Assembly (NCBI GenBank): GCA_045540015.1
Contig: JAZQGP010000013.1
Coordinates: 62,001 to 126,000 of the forward strand
Length of the DNA: 64,000 nt
Source: UMGS1387 sp045540015
Lineage (GTDB): Bacteria; Bacillota; Clostridia; Oscillospirales; CAG-382
Direction of reading: 5' to 3'
Shown: piece after piece, positions 17,715 through 26,213 of the stretch
Layout: the number at the start of each line of letters is the position of its first letter
Numbering within the stretch: the first letter of the stretch is position 1
Position numbers and translations under genes: made by a program
The notes under the pieces: generated by a model
Told to the model about the DNA's origin: nothing
The model's database searches: none
Seen by the model: only the letters and a program-made list of their open reading frames with translations

Positions 17715-19742
17715 ATGCCAAAACCACGTCTGCTTTCTCCATGCGGCTCGTTTGAAGCGCTTACAGCGGCGCTGTCTGCGGGTGCAGATGAAGTTTATCT
17801 CGGTCTTTCGAACTTTAACGCGAGAGCCTCGGCAGAGAATTTTGACGACGAAAAGCTGCGTGAAGCACTTCGTCTTTGCCGTATTTACGGCGTAAAATCA
17901 AATATCACGGTCAACACACTTGTAACAGACAGGGAAATGCCCGAGGTGTGCGATATGGTGTACTCTGCTCTTGCATACGGAGCTGATGCGTTCATCGTAC
18001 AGGACATAGGTCTTGCAGCACGCCTGAAAAAAGAGTTTCCCGAAATAGTCCTTCATGCAAGCACGCAGTGTGCCTGTCATAACACGCAAGGCGCAAAGGC
18101 TTTGCAGGAAATTGGCTTTAAGCGTGTTGTACTTGCAAGGGAAATGACAGCCGATGATATAAAGAGAGTTGTTGATACAAGAATAGAAACAGAGGTTTTT
18201 GTACACGGGGCGCTTTGCGTGTGTCATTCGGGAATGTGTCTTATGAGCTCATGCATAGGCAAACGAAGCGGAAACAGGGGAATGTGTGCTCAGCCCTGCA
18301 GACTCCCGTATTCAATGGATGGCGGCAAAAGCTCCTACCCACTTAGCCTTAAGGATTTGTGCCTTGCCGGAAACATAGAAAAGCTGAGTGAGCTTGGAGT
18401 TACATCGCTTAAAATTGAGGGGAGAATGAAATCTCCCGAATACGTGTATGGAGTTACAAGCATATACAGAAAGCTGCTTGACGAAAACAGAAGCGCGAAT
18501 AAAGACGAAATGCAGTATCTATATGATTTGTTTTCCCGAAGCGGCTTTACGGACAAGTATTTTACCGGCGAATACCAAAAGAACAATAAAGATATGTACG
18601 GTGTTCGCAGTGATGATGATAAGTCGAGAACCCATGCTCTTGATGAAGTAAAAAAATACGAACCGAGACGAATAAAAATCTCGGCAAAGTGTGATATTTC
18701 AGTCGGTGAAGAACCAACGCTTACGTTTGCATGCGGGGATGTTACTGCATTTGTAAAAGCTGATTTTGTATGTCCCGAAGCAAAAAGTGCACCTATAACG
18801 GAAGCAGAGGTAAAAAACGGACTGTCAAAGCTTGGAAACACGTGCTTTGAGCTTTGCGAAGATAACATTTCTCTTTCGCTGAAAGGTAACGTATTCCTGA
18901 GCAAATCAATGCTAAATTCCCTTCGCAGAAGTGCAGCTGAAGCACTCGAAGCAAAACTGCTTTATGTGCCAACGCCGAAAAGAGAAAAAATCACACATAG
19001 CACAGATAAAGTGAAAAATGAATATATATCCGAACCCGTTTACCACATAAGCTGCAGAACGGCCAACGGACTTTTAAAGATAAAAGAATACAAAAATTCA
19101 GGATATGTGTCTCTTGCACTTTCCGAATTTAAAAGGTTGAGCGAGGATATGTTGTCCGAAGTATTAACGAGAGGAGCAAGACTCGGAGTAAAAATGCCGA
19201 GAGTTATGTCTGACGGTGAGTTTGGAAAAGCCGAGGAGCTTCTTGCAAAAGCAAAAAAACTCGGTGCAACATATGCACTTGTGTCAAACATCGGTCAGAT
19301 AAGCCTTGTGAAAAAATCAGGTCTTTCGCTATTCGGTTCAGTAGGACTTAATATATACAATTCAAACACATTCAGACAGATTTGTGAGCTCGGCTTTGAA
19401 GCTATAACGCTTTCGCCCGAATTATCACCCTCTCAGATGAGAGATATTGACAAGCACGGCATAAAAACTGCTGCATTTGTTGAAGGTCGCCAGGAGCTTA
19501 TGGTACTTGAGAGCTGTATAGTCCGTGCAAACGGCACATGCCGAGCACAAAATGAAAAACCTTGCACGATTCTTCACGACAGAAAGGGATACTATTTCCC
19601 CGTGTACGGCGAAAGACGGCTTGACGAAGAAAATTTCCATTGCAGATGTATTATATATAACTCGGTTGAAAATAAGCTTACAGAGAAAAAAGAAAGTGAA
19701 TATAAAAACGCGGGTGTCGGTATTTTTACCGTCACTGTATAG
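17715..19742 (+). CDS. U32-family protein, likely RNA hydroxylation factor
   Basis: 675 residues. The first ~300 residues form the U32 TIM-barrel: AGADEVYLGLSNFNARA near the start, and the signature EVFVHGALCVCHSGMCLMSS near residue 158, followed by the cysteine-rich GNRGMCAQPCRLPY. Those cysteines hold an iron-sulfur cluster in characterised relatives. The middle and C-terminal parts match the longer U32 proteins with a DUF3656-like insertion. Long U32 proteins such as E. coli RlhA and TrhP hydroxylate rRNA or tRNA rather than degrade collagen. The neighbour dusB, 8 bases downstream, is also an RNA-modifying enzyme, which supports that reading. ACGGAGG precedes the ATG. Confidence 0.85.
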   Translation: MPKPRLLSPCGSFEALTAALSAGADEVYLGLSNFNARASAENFDDEKLREALRLCRIYGVKSNITVNTLVTDREMPEVCDMVYSALAYGADAFIVQDIGLAARLKKEFPEIVLHASTQCACHNTQGAKALQEIGFKRVVLAREMTADDIKRVVDTRIETEVFVHGALCVCHSGMCLMSSCIGKRSGNRGMCAQPCRLPYSMDGGKSSYPLSLKDLCLAGNIEKLSELGVTSLKIEGRMKSPEYVYGVTSIYRKLLDENRSANKDEMQYLYDLFSRSGFTDKYFTGEYQKNNKDMYGVRSDDDKSRTHALDEVKKYEPRRIKISAKCDISVGEEPTLTFACGDVTAFVKADFVCPEAKSAPITEAEVKNGLSKLGNTCFELCEDNISLSLKGNVFLSKSMLNSLRRSAAEALEAKLLYVPTPKREKITHSTDKVKNEYISEPVYHISCRTANGLLKIKEYKNSGYVSLALSEFKRLSEDMLSEVLTRGARLGVKMPRVMSDGEFGKAEELLAKAKKLGATYALVSNIGQISLVKKSGLSLFGSVGLNIYNSNTFRQICELGFEAITLSPELSPSQMRDIDKHGIKTAAFVEGRQELMVLESCIVRANGTCRAQNEKPCTILHDRKGYYFPVYGERRLDEENFHCRCIIYNSVENKLTEKKESEYKNAGVGIFTVTV

Positions 19743-19750
19743 GAAAGAAT

Positions 19751-20716
19751 ATGAAGATAGGAAACGTAAACATACAAAACGGACTGTTTCTTGCACCAAT
19801 GGCGGGTGTTACGGACAAGGCGTTCCGCTATATGTGTAAAAAGTACGGCGTAGGTGCGACGGTTACCGAAATGGTGTCGGCTAAAGCTGTAACCTTCGGT
19901 GATAAGAAAACAGGAAAAATCGCGGCAATTTATGATGAGGACAGACCGTGTTCTTTGCAGATTTTCGGTAGTGAGCCTGATATTATGGCAAAGGCGGCGC
20001 AAATGCTGCTTGACGAATATAACCCAGAAATAATTGATATAAATATGGGCTGTCCTGCTCCGAAGATTGTCAACAACGGAGAGGGAAGCGCACTTATGAA
20101 AAAGCCGCTTCTTGCACATGATATTGTAAAAAGTGTTGTCGAAGCTGTCGGCAAAAAAGTGCCTGTGACGGTTAAAATACGAAGCGGTTTTACAAAGGAC
20201 AGCATAAATGCTGTGGAGGTTGCGCAGCTTTGTGAAAACGCAGGAGCGAGTGCAATTTGCGTTCATGCAAGGACAAGAGAGCAGATGTATATGCCGCCTG
20301 TAGATATTTCGGTTATACGCGACGTAAAGAAAGCCGTTTCGATTCCCGTTATAGGCAACGGCGATATTCTGTGCGGGCTTGATGCAAGAAGAATGTACGA
20401 AGAAACCGGCTGTGACGGAGTTATGGTCGGCAGAGGAAGCCAGGGAAACCCATATATTTTCGACGAGATACGTGCATACCTTGAGGGCAGGGAATATACT
20501 CCGCCCACGAATGAGCAGAAGCGAAATGACGTAAAAGAACATATAAAAATGCTTGTCGAGGACAAAGGCGAATTTATCGGCGTGTGCGAGGCACGAAAGC
20601 ACGTTGCCTGGTACATAAAAGGTATGCCCGGAAGTGCCGCAATGAGAAACAGGGTTAATACTTCGCAGACGCTGGAAGAAGTGTTGGCACTTATTGATGA
20701 GGCCTACGCTTTTTGA
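19751..20716 (+). CDS. dusB: tRNA-dihydrouridine synthase, DusB type
   Basis: 321-residue FMN- and NADPH-dependent enzyme that reduces uridine in tRNA. It begins with FLAPMAGVTDKAFRYMCKKY. It has the catalytic-Cys motif DINMGCPAPKIVNNGEGSAL near residue 100, the phosphate-binding IPVIGNGDIL and MVGRGSQGNPYIF segments, and the C-terminal helical RNA-binding domain. It lies 8 bases after the U32 gene and is co-transcribed with it. Its last codons GCT-TTT-TGA fall inside the first hairpin of the dispersed repeat that starts at 20708, so the repeat supplies the stop codon. Confidence 0.95.
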   Translation: MKIGNVNIQNGLFLAPMAGVTDKAFRYMCKKYGVGATVTEMVSAKAVTFGDKKTGKIAAIYDEDRPCSLQIFGSEPDIMAKAAQMLLDEYNPEIIDINMGCPAPKIVNNGEGSALMKKPLLAHDIVKSVVEAVGKKVPVTVKIRSGFTKDSINAVEVAQLCENAGASAICVHARTREQMYMPPVDISVIRDVKKAVSIPVIGNGDILCGLDARRMYEETGCDGVMVGRGSQGNPYIFDEIRAYLEGREYTPPTNEQKRNDVKEHIKMLVEDKGEFIGVCEARKHVAWYIKGMPGSAAMRNRVNTSQTLEEVLALIDEAYAF

Positions 20717-21330
20717 AAAAAGCAAGCACCTACTTTCTTGTAAGAAAGTAGGCAAAGAACTTTTGAACGGTGAAATCGAAATTCGAAGAACTTCGATTTC
20801 ACAAATGAGTTAGATGAATAAGAAATTGACGAAGAGGTGATTTCATGAAAAACCTTATTCAAGTAATTTGCTGTACAGTAGGTAGTGGAATGATTGGTTT
20901 CTTTGCTAATTAGTTGGATACGGTTGTTGGTAGTGTGTGTTTCACTCTTGGAATTGTTCTACTTGTTGCTTCAATCATTATAATGAGCAAAAAGGATAAT
21001 CAGGACAATTGACCAATTCCAATTTGTCGAACCAAATCACATATACATCCCCAATCGCAGAACCTCCAATGTTGCGGTTATGTAATCTTACAAGTCATCG
21101 CCGTAAGCTATGAGGGCAGCAATTGAATGATAAACAAGAGTGAGGGATATAATATTCCTTATTGTGTCGCGAAAATGATAGGCGTCGGCGATAAGGAAGG
21201 GTGACCGAGGGAAACGTAGTTTCCATGGGCGCTTTTTGGTACTTTTCAGCGGTGAAAAGTACAAAGAAAGAAGCTAAAACTTCAAACTAATCTATCCCGG
21301 TCGGTAAGGTGATAAGTTTTTTTAAACCCT
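20708..21330 (+). repeat. Dispersed structured repeat, copy A (with the dusB-alaS gap)
   Basis: Homologous in parts to 56559-57060. It starts with the hairpin GCTTTTTGAAAAAAGC (20708-20723), followed by an extra 11-bp stem CCTACTTTCTT/AAGAAAGTAGG (20729-20752). Then come GGCAAAGAACTTTTGA, a perfect 11-bp stem GTGAAATCGAA/TTCGATTTCAC (20770-20802), and a late block TTTTTGGTACTTTTC/GAAAAGTAC (21239-21262). It ends in a stretch resembling CAAACTAATCTATCCCGGTC (to about 21330). Between the blocks sit a broken small ORF (20845-21012) and about 220 bases in which I see no gene. The 682-base dusB-alaS gap holds nothing else but the alaS terminator. Confidence 0.65.
20845..21012 (+). pseudogene. Small membrane-protein ORF interrupted by an in-frame TAG
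   Basis: An ATG at 20845 with AGAGGTGA just upstream opens a frame MKNLIQVICCTVGSGMIGFF followed by Ala-Asn. It meets TAG at 20911-20913, then continues in frame as LDTVVGSVCFTLGIVLLVAS and a charged tail to TGA at 21010. Read through, it would be 54 residues plus the amber position, with two hydrophobic helices and a KKDNQDN tail, like a small holin-sized membrane protein. Either it is a decayed gene carried inside the repeat, or TAG is read. No homologue recognised. Confidence 0.5.
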
Positions 21331-21351
21331 CCAAACATTAAGTAACTAAAA

Positions 21352-21378
21352 GGCTGTGGCAACAAATTTGCCACAGCC
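21352..21378 (-). terminator. alaS terminator
   Basis: A perfect 11-bp stem (GGCTGTGGCAA with TTGCCACAGCC, 5-base loop), followed on the minus strand by TTTTAG. It lies 21 bases beyond the alaS stop. Confidence 0.85.
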
Positions 21379-21398
21379 AATTTTCATTATATCCTTTA

Positions 21399-24023
21399 TT
21401 AACTAATCAGCACCGCTTCAACACTCGCAAGAGCCTCATCAATTTTAGAAGCGTCCTTGCCGCCTGCACTTGCAGAGTCGGGTCTTCCGCCACCGCCGCC
21501 GCCTGTGATGGTTGCTGCCTGCTTTACAATCTTGCCAGCGTTCGCGCCATTCTTAACAGCTTCTTTTCCGCAGAAAGCGTAGAGAAGAACTTTTCCGTCA
21601 AGGGCGGAAGCAAAGAGTGCAACAATGTTTTCGTTCTTGTCCTTTATAATGTCGCCTGCCGCACGCATCTCGTCCGTTGTCATGCCGTCAAGACGAGCAG
21701 TAATTACGTCAAACGCACCGACCTTCTTTGCACTGTCAGCAAGGCTTGCAGTCTTCATTCCTGCAATAGCAGCATTCTGCTGCTCAAGCTTAGCTTTTAA
21801 GTCCTTGATTTCAGCTTCTGCCTGAAGTGCCTTTGCTGGGATTTCGGAAATGTTTCCTGTCTTTAATGCCTTTGCTGTGTCTTCAAGAAGTGCTTTGTCG
21901 TGGTAGATGTAGTCGATAACGTTTGTGCCTGTTACTGCCTCAATACGTCTTACACCTGCCGCAACCGAGCTTTCGGCTACAATCTTGAAAAGACCTGCCT
22001 TTGCCGTGTTGTCAAGGTGAGTACCTCCGCAAAGCTCTGCCGAAACATCGCCCATCTTCACAAGTCTTACAACCTTGCCGTACTTTTCTCCAAAGAGTGC
22101 CATAGCGCCCTCTTTCTTTGCGGTTTCCATGTCGGTTTCCATGGTTTTAACCTCGTATCCCGAGAGAATGTATTCGTTTACAAGCTGCTCGACTTTAAGA
22201 ATTTCCTCTGCGGTCATGCCCTGGAAGTGAGAGAAGTCGAATCTTGCACGAGCCTCGTCTACATAAGAGCCAGCCTGTTCAACGTGGTCGCCGAGAACCT
22301 TTCTGAGTGCTGCCTGAAGAAGGTGTACAGAGGAGTGGTTTCTCTTTATTGCTTCACGTCGTGCAGTGTTAACCTTGAGAGTAACTTCATCGCCTACGTT
22401 TATAACGCCGCCTGCCTTAAATTCGCAAACGTGCATATATTTACCTTCGGACTTTTTTGTATCTGTTACGTCTATTGTAATGTCACCCTTGCAGATAACA
22501 CCCGTATCGCCTACCTGACCGCCGCCTTCACCGTAGAAAACGGTCTTGTCAAGTATAAGCGTAAATTCGCCTTCGCTTGCGGTATCAACCTTTTCGCTGT
22601 CTGCGATAATAGCGATAACCTTTGCACTGCATTCTGTGTTTGCATAGCCGTCAAATACGGTTTCGGGAATGTCGGAGAGAAGGTCAGCCGCAGCACTTGA
22701 CCATCCGCCGCCTGCTTTTCTGTTTTCTCTTGCACGAACCTTCTGTTCGTTCATAAGACGAGCAAATTCTTCTTCGTCAACGTTTATTCCCTTTTCGCCT
22801 ACGATTTCCTTTGTCAGGTCAATCGGGAAGCCGAAGGTGTCGTAGAGCTTGAACGCATCTGCACCGGAAAGAGTGGTTTTGCCTTCCTTTGTAAGCTCGT
22901 CAATAAAACCTGAAAGAATGGAAAGACCTGTGTCTATTGTTGCGTCAAAGCGTTCTTCTTCAATGCTGATAATCTTCTTGATGTAGTCTGCTTTTTCGCG
23001 AAGTTCGGGATATGCACCCTCGTTTTCCTGGATTACGATTTCGCACAGACGGCTTAAAAATTCGCCCTTGATGCCAAGAAGTCTGCCGTGGCGTGCAGCA
23101 CGTCTGAGAAGACGTCTTAAAACGTAGCCTCTGCCTTCGTTTGATGGCATAACGCCGTCGCAAATCATGAAGCTTGTGCTTCTGATGTGGTCGGTGATAA
23201 TACGGATAGAAATGTCATCTTTTGCATCGTCGCCGTACTTCTTGCCGGCATATTCGCAAACGGTGTCGAGAATTCTTCTTACAGTATCAACCTCGAACAG
23301 GTTGTCAACGCCCTGCATTACGCATGCAAGTCTTTCAAGTCCCATACCCGTGTCGATGTTTTTCTGCGAAAGCTCTGTGTAGTTGCCTTTTCCGTCATTG
23401 TCAAACTGGGAGAAAACGTTATTCCAGATTTCCATATATCTGTCGCATTCGCATCCCGGCTTGCAGTCGGGGCTTCCACAGCCGTATTTTTCGCCTCTGT
23501 CAAAGTAGATTTCGCTGCAAGGACCGCAGGGACCCGAGCCATGCTCCCAGAAGTTGTCAGCCTTGCCCATGCGGATAATCTTTTCTTCGGGAACGCCAAT
23601 CTCGTTCTTCCAGATATCAAATGCTTCGTCGTCTTGTTCGTAAACACTCGGCCAGAGAAGCTCTGCCGGAATTTCGAGAGTTACGGTTAAAAACTCCCAA
23701 GCCCACGGAATAGCTTCCTTTTTGAAATAATCTCCGAAGGAGAAGTTTCCGAGCATTTCAAAATATGTTCCGTGACGTGCGGTTTTACCTACGTTTTCAA
23801 GGTCAGGTGTACGGATACACTTCTGACATGTGGTAACGCGCTTTCTCGGAGGTTCCTTTGTGCCCTGGAAATACGGCTTCATAGGTGCCATACCTGAGTT
23901 TATAAGAAGCAGCGAGTTGTCGTTTATCGGGATAAGGGGAAAGCTCTTGAGGCGAAGGTGATCCTTGCTCTCAAAAAACGAGAGATATTTTTCTCTTAAT
24001 TCATTCAGTCCCGTCCATTTCAT
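21399..24023 (-). CDS. alaS: Alanine-tRNA ligase
   Basis: 874 residues from the start chosen here. It charges tRNA-Ala. The family-typical N-terminus MKWTGLNELREKYLSFFESK begins at 24023. An in-frame ATG four codons earlier (24035) abuts GGAAGG with no spacing, so the inner ATG, about 12 bases from that site, is preferred. The class II aminoacylation core spans residues 1-235. The tRNA-recognition region follows, then the editing domain with HSSVHLLQAALR and the zinc-site CGGTHLDNT. The C-terminal domain ends in TGGGGGGRPDSASAGGKD. Full length, no defects. A promoter lies 65 bases upstream, and there is no room for a T-box leader. Confidence 0.97.
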   Translation of the reverse strand: MKWTGLNELREKYLSFFESKDHLRLKSFPLIPINDNSLLLINSGMAPMKPYFQGTKEPPRKRVTTCQKCIRTPDLENVGKTARHGTYFEMLGNFSFGDYFKKEAIPWAWEFLTVTLEIPAELLWPSVYEQDDEAFDIWKNEIGVPEEKIIRMGKADNFWEHGSGPCGPCSEIYFDRGEKYGCGSPDCKPGCECDRYMEIWNNVFSQFDNDGKGNYTELSQKNIDTGMGLERLACVMQGVDNLFEVDTVRRILDTVCEYAGKKYGDDAKDDISIRIITDHIRSTSFMICDGVMPSNEGRGYVLRRLLRRAARHGRLLGIKGEFLSRLCEIVIQENEGAYPELREKADYIKKIISIEEERFDATIDTGLSILSGFIDELTKEGKTTLSGADAFKLYDTFGFPIDLTKEIVGEKGINVDEEEFARLMNEQKVRARENRKAGGGWSSAAADLLSDIPETVFDGYANTECSAKVIAIIADSEKVDTASEGEFTLILDKTVFYGEGGGQVGDTGVICKGDITIDVTDTKKSEGKYMHVCEFKAGGVINVGDEVTLKVNTARREAIKRNHSSVHLLQAALRKVLGDHVEQAGSYVDEARARFDFSHFQGMTAEEILKVEQLVNEYILSGYEVKTMETDMETAKKEGAMALFGEKYGKVVRLVKMGDVSAELCGGTHLDNTAKAGLFKIVAESSVAAGVRRIEAVTGTNVIDYIYHDKALLEDTAKALKTGNISEIPAKALQAEAEIKDLKAKLEQQNAAIAGMKTASLADSAKKVGAFDVITARLDGMTTDEMRAAGDIIKDKNENIVALFASALDGKVLLYAFCGKEAVKNGANAGKIVKQAATITGGGGGGRPDSASAGGKDASKIDEALASVEAVLIS

Positions 24024-24087
24024 TGTCTTAAACATCCTTCCAATAATCAGTTTTGTCCGATTATATTACATTATTATTCAATATATT

Positions 24088-24116
24088 ATAATAAAACAAA
24101 CTTTGCAAATTGTCAA
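24088..24116 (-). promoter_or_regulatory. alaS promoter
   Basis: On the minus strand: TTGACA (24116-24111), 17-base spacer, TATTAT (24093-24088). The predicted transcript start is about 55 bases from the alaS ATG. Confidence 0.75.
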
Positions 24117-24159
24117 TATTCATATGCAAATATTTACTTTTAAAAGCATATTTTTATGT

Positions 24160-25020
24160 TTAAAACAGTGAAACCTGCCTGTCAGTGATGTCGCTTTCTT
24201 CAAATTCAACACTTCTTGCACATAAAATTATCCCTTCCGAGAGCCTTTCGTAGTAGGAAACGCTGTTTTTGTCAAAGCTGCTGATTACAACGCCGCCAAG
24301 CGTTGCTGAGGAGTGTATGTATTCATTTCCGCCTATGTACATGGTAACGTGTCCCTTGTAATAAATAAGGTCGCCCTGCTTCAAATCCTCACGCGGTATT
24401 TGAGTAACGTATCTTACGTCGGGTACGGAATCGCGCCACAGCCTTATTCCGTTTATGGAGTACGCCATAAAGCAAAGCCCCGAGCAGTCGATTCCGCTTG
24501 AGCTTTTGCCGCCATGGCGGTAAGGCGTGCCGAGGTAGGAAAGAGCGGTGTTTACTATATTAATACGTTTTTCCTCTTCTGCTGTCTTTTTGATAAGCTC
24601 GTCTTGCTTTTTTATGCAGTCGCCGCGAACGAAAAGGCGTTTCCCGAGAATATCAACGTCGATAAAGCCAGATACACTTGTAAAATCTGAGCTTTTTTCG
24701 ATAACGCTGCCCCGGGAAAGCGTTAAAACGGGCTTGTGCTTGTATTCGGGAAGCGGAAGAACGTCACAAAAGCGTGAGGTTACGGTGTATAGCTCCTTTG
24801 TCTGCGCTCCTGTTTTACGAGAGAGTTTTTTGCGTGAAATAAAACCGCGGTATCCGTAGGACGTTTCGCAGTAGAGCATATCCGTGTCGTTTTCGTCAGG
24901 GTTGTCGCAAATGCTGAAAAGCCTTGTGCCGTACAGAAGCTCGTCTACAGCTTCCGAGGAGGTTTTTGGTTCTGCATGCATAAAGGCAGACGAAACCTTT
25001 ACATAAAATTCGTTTATCAT
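24160..25020 (-). CDS. NlpC/P60 family cell-wall hydrolase
   Basis: 286 residues. The N-terminal ~130 residues form SH3-like wall-binding modules (VKVSSAFMHAEPKTSSEAVD at the start). The C-terminal catalytic domain has the NlpC/P60 pattern: the nucleophile Cys in SSGIDCSGLCFMAYS near residue 180, His in YYKGHVTMYIGGNEYIHSSA, and a second polar residue after it. The family cleaves gamma-D-Glu-diamino acid bonds in peptidoglycan stem peptides, as in YkfC. No signal peptide is visible, so it may be a cytoplasmic recycling enzyme like YkfC; that is inference. Start supported by TAAGGAG 8 bases upstream. Confidence 0.87.
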   Translation of the reverse strand: MINEFYVKVSSAFMHAEPKTSSEAVDELLYGTRLFSICDNPDENDTDMLYCETSYGYRGFISRKKLSRKTGAQTKELYTVTSRFCDVLPLPEYKHKPVLTLSRGSVIEKSSDFTSVSGFIDVDILGKRLFVRGDCIKKQDELIKKTAEEEKRINIVNTALSYLGTPYRHGGKSSSGIDCSGLCFMAYSINGIRLWRDSVPDVRYVTQIPREDLKQGDLIYYKGHVTMYIGGNEYIHSSATLGGVVISSFDKNSVSYYERLSEGIILCARSVEFEESDITDRQVSLF

Positions 25021-25042
25021 ATTTTTTGCTCCTTAAAGTAAT

Positions 25043-25071
25043 ATACTATATCTTATTACACGCTATTGCAA
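25043..25071 (-). promoter_or_regulatory. Promoter of the NlpC/P60 gene
   Basis: Minus strand: TTGCAA (25071-25066), 17-base spacer, TAGTAT (25048-25043), just upstream of the ribosome site. Confidence 0.6.
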
Positions 25072-25097
25072 AAAAGACTGCCGCAAAGCAAAAGAAA

Positions 25098-25150
25098 AGA
25101 CCCAAAGAATGCGGTATTCGGAAAAGGTATTTACCGCACCTTCGGGTCTT
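25098..25150 (-). terminator. Terminator of the CAP-domain gene
   Basis: A long interrupted hairpin. AAGACCC and GCGGTA on one side (25098-25116) pair with TACCGC and GGGTCTT on the other (25132-25150). It is followed on the minus strand by TTTTCTTTTG. It lies 51 bases beyond the CAP gene's stop. Confidence 0.7.
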
Positions 25151-25201
25151 GACTAAGATATTGTGTGAACTAAATTTTTGTTTTTCTGTTAAGTTTTCAG
25201 T

Positions 25202-25987
25202 TTATCCTGCGAAGAACTGTGCCCAGTAGTAGGTTCCTCCGTTTGAGTGGCAGCCGACACCGATTTTTGTAAACTGCGTGCCGAGAATGTTGGCTCTGTG
25301 GCCTTCGGAATTCATCCACGCGTTTACAACTTCAGACGGACTTTGCTGTCCATAGGCGATGTTCTCGCCTGCACTCGAATAGGAGTAGCCTATATCGGAA
25401 AGCGCGGTAAAGCAGCTTCTTCCGTCAGGACGGGTGTGAGAAAAGCTTTTTACGATTTCCTTTGCTCTTGTTGAGCTTGCCTTACTTAGTGTAGTGTCCG
25501 CGGTAAGCGAAGCAAGACCGCGTTTGTTGCGCTCAACATTTACAAGTCTTATGACTTCATTTACGTAAGATGCATTTTCAATTGAGCCGGAAACGGAATT
25601 GTTGCCCTGATTGTCGGGCTTTTGGTTCTGTTCAGGAGGAATTATTGTTTCAGAATCGTTTTCGGTTTCCGGCTCATCGGTGGAGTCGTTGTCTGTTTCG
25701 GGCTTTTGAACGGGTTTGTCCGTACCCTGTGTATTGCCGCCTGTTTGTTTTTCAAGCCATGCATCAATTATTTCTGCAATGTTTGAATAGCCTGAAATGG
25801 GTTTTCCGGAAAGAATGGAATCGATGAGGTCTTTCGCTTTTTCACTGTCAATACTTTCTGAAAAACACGAACTGTTCACACATACACCAAAGTCGTTTGC
25901 CGCCTTGTGATTGCAGGTGGCAGCATATCCTGTTACAGGAAGTGCAGCCAGCAATGCAGCAGCAATGATAGAAATTTGCTTTTTCAT
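25202..25987 (-). CDS. Secreted CAP/SCP-domain protein
   Basis: 261 residues from the ATG at 25987, which has GAAAGGGG upstream and opens a clear signal peptide (MKKQISIIAAALLAALPVTG). The frame stays open to 26170, but that part runs through the promoter and lacks a ribosome site. After the signal come a short helical segment with cysteines, a low-complexity linker rich in Thr, Glu, Asp, Asn and Pro (about residues 95-135), and a C-terminal CAP domain (SYVNEVIRLVNVERNKRGLA, then FSHTRPDGRSCF, GENIAYGQ, VNAWMNSEGHRANIL). CAP proteins of the YkwD type are common secreted proteins of spore-formers; their activity is not settled. Confidence 0.9.
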   Translation of the reverse strand: MKKQISIIAAALLAALPVTGYAATCNHKAANDFGVCVNSSCFSESIDSEKAKDLIDSILSGKPISGYSNIAEIIDAWLEKQTGGNTQGTDKPVQKPETDNDSTDEPETENDSETIIPPEQNQKPDNQGNNSVSGSIENASYVNEVIRLVNVERNKRGLASLTADTTLSKASSTRAKEIVKSFSHTRPDGRSCFTALSDIGYSYSSAGENIAYGQQSPSEVVNAWMNSEGHRANILGTQFTKIGVGCHSNGGTYYWAQFFAG

Positions 25988-26011
25988 ATGTATTTCCCCT
26001 TTCCGCCTTTT

Positions 26012-26040
26012 ATTGTACATTGACTTTTCTTCACTTTCAA
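26012..26040 (-). promoter_or_regulatory. Promoter of the CAP-domain gene
   Basis: Minus strand: TTGAAA (26040-26035), 17-base spacer, TACAAT (26017-26012), 25 bases before the start chosen for the CAP gene. Confidence 0.6.
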
Positions 26041-26110
26041 CCCTCGTTTTCAGGTAATTCAGTAAAATAATTACATATATGTAAAACCTGTCCTTTACAA
26101 ATAAAGAAAA

Positions 26111-26139
26111 CCGCTCCAAATCTTCCAAATTCGGAGCGG
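26111..26139 (-). terminator. Terminator of the 31-residue membrane peptide gene
   Basis: A 7-bp G/C-rich stem (CCGCTCC at 26111-26117, GGAGCGG at 26133-26139) extended by a few weaker pairs. It is followed on the minus strand by TTTTCTTTATTTG. Confidence 0.7.
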
Positions 26140-26213
26140 AAAACGTAAAACACACGCTTTTTTCAATCAAATGCCGTATTTTTTATAGTTTGGCATAAAT
26201 TGCAGGGCTATGC

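Noticed and set aside
19592..20755. 387-residue open frame on the minus strand opposite dusB
   Set aside because: It is the antisense of a clearly conserved dusB and the end of the U32 gene, with Cys/His-rich composition typical of a shadow frame and no ribosome site.
21900..22700. 266-residue open frame on the plus strand inside alaS
   Set aside because: Antisense to the conserved AlaRS editing region; no start signals and shadow-like composition.
24024..24159. T-box or other leader riboswitch for alaS
   Set aside because: The promoter lies only about 65 bases from the start, leaving no space for a T-box; no AGGGTGGNACCGCG-like core is seen.
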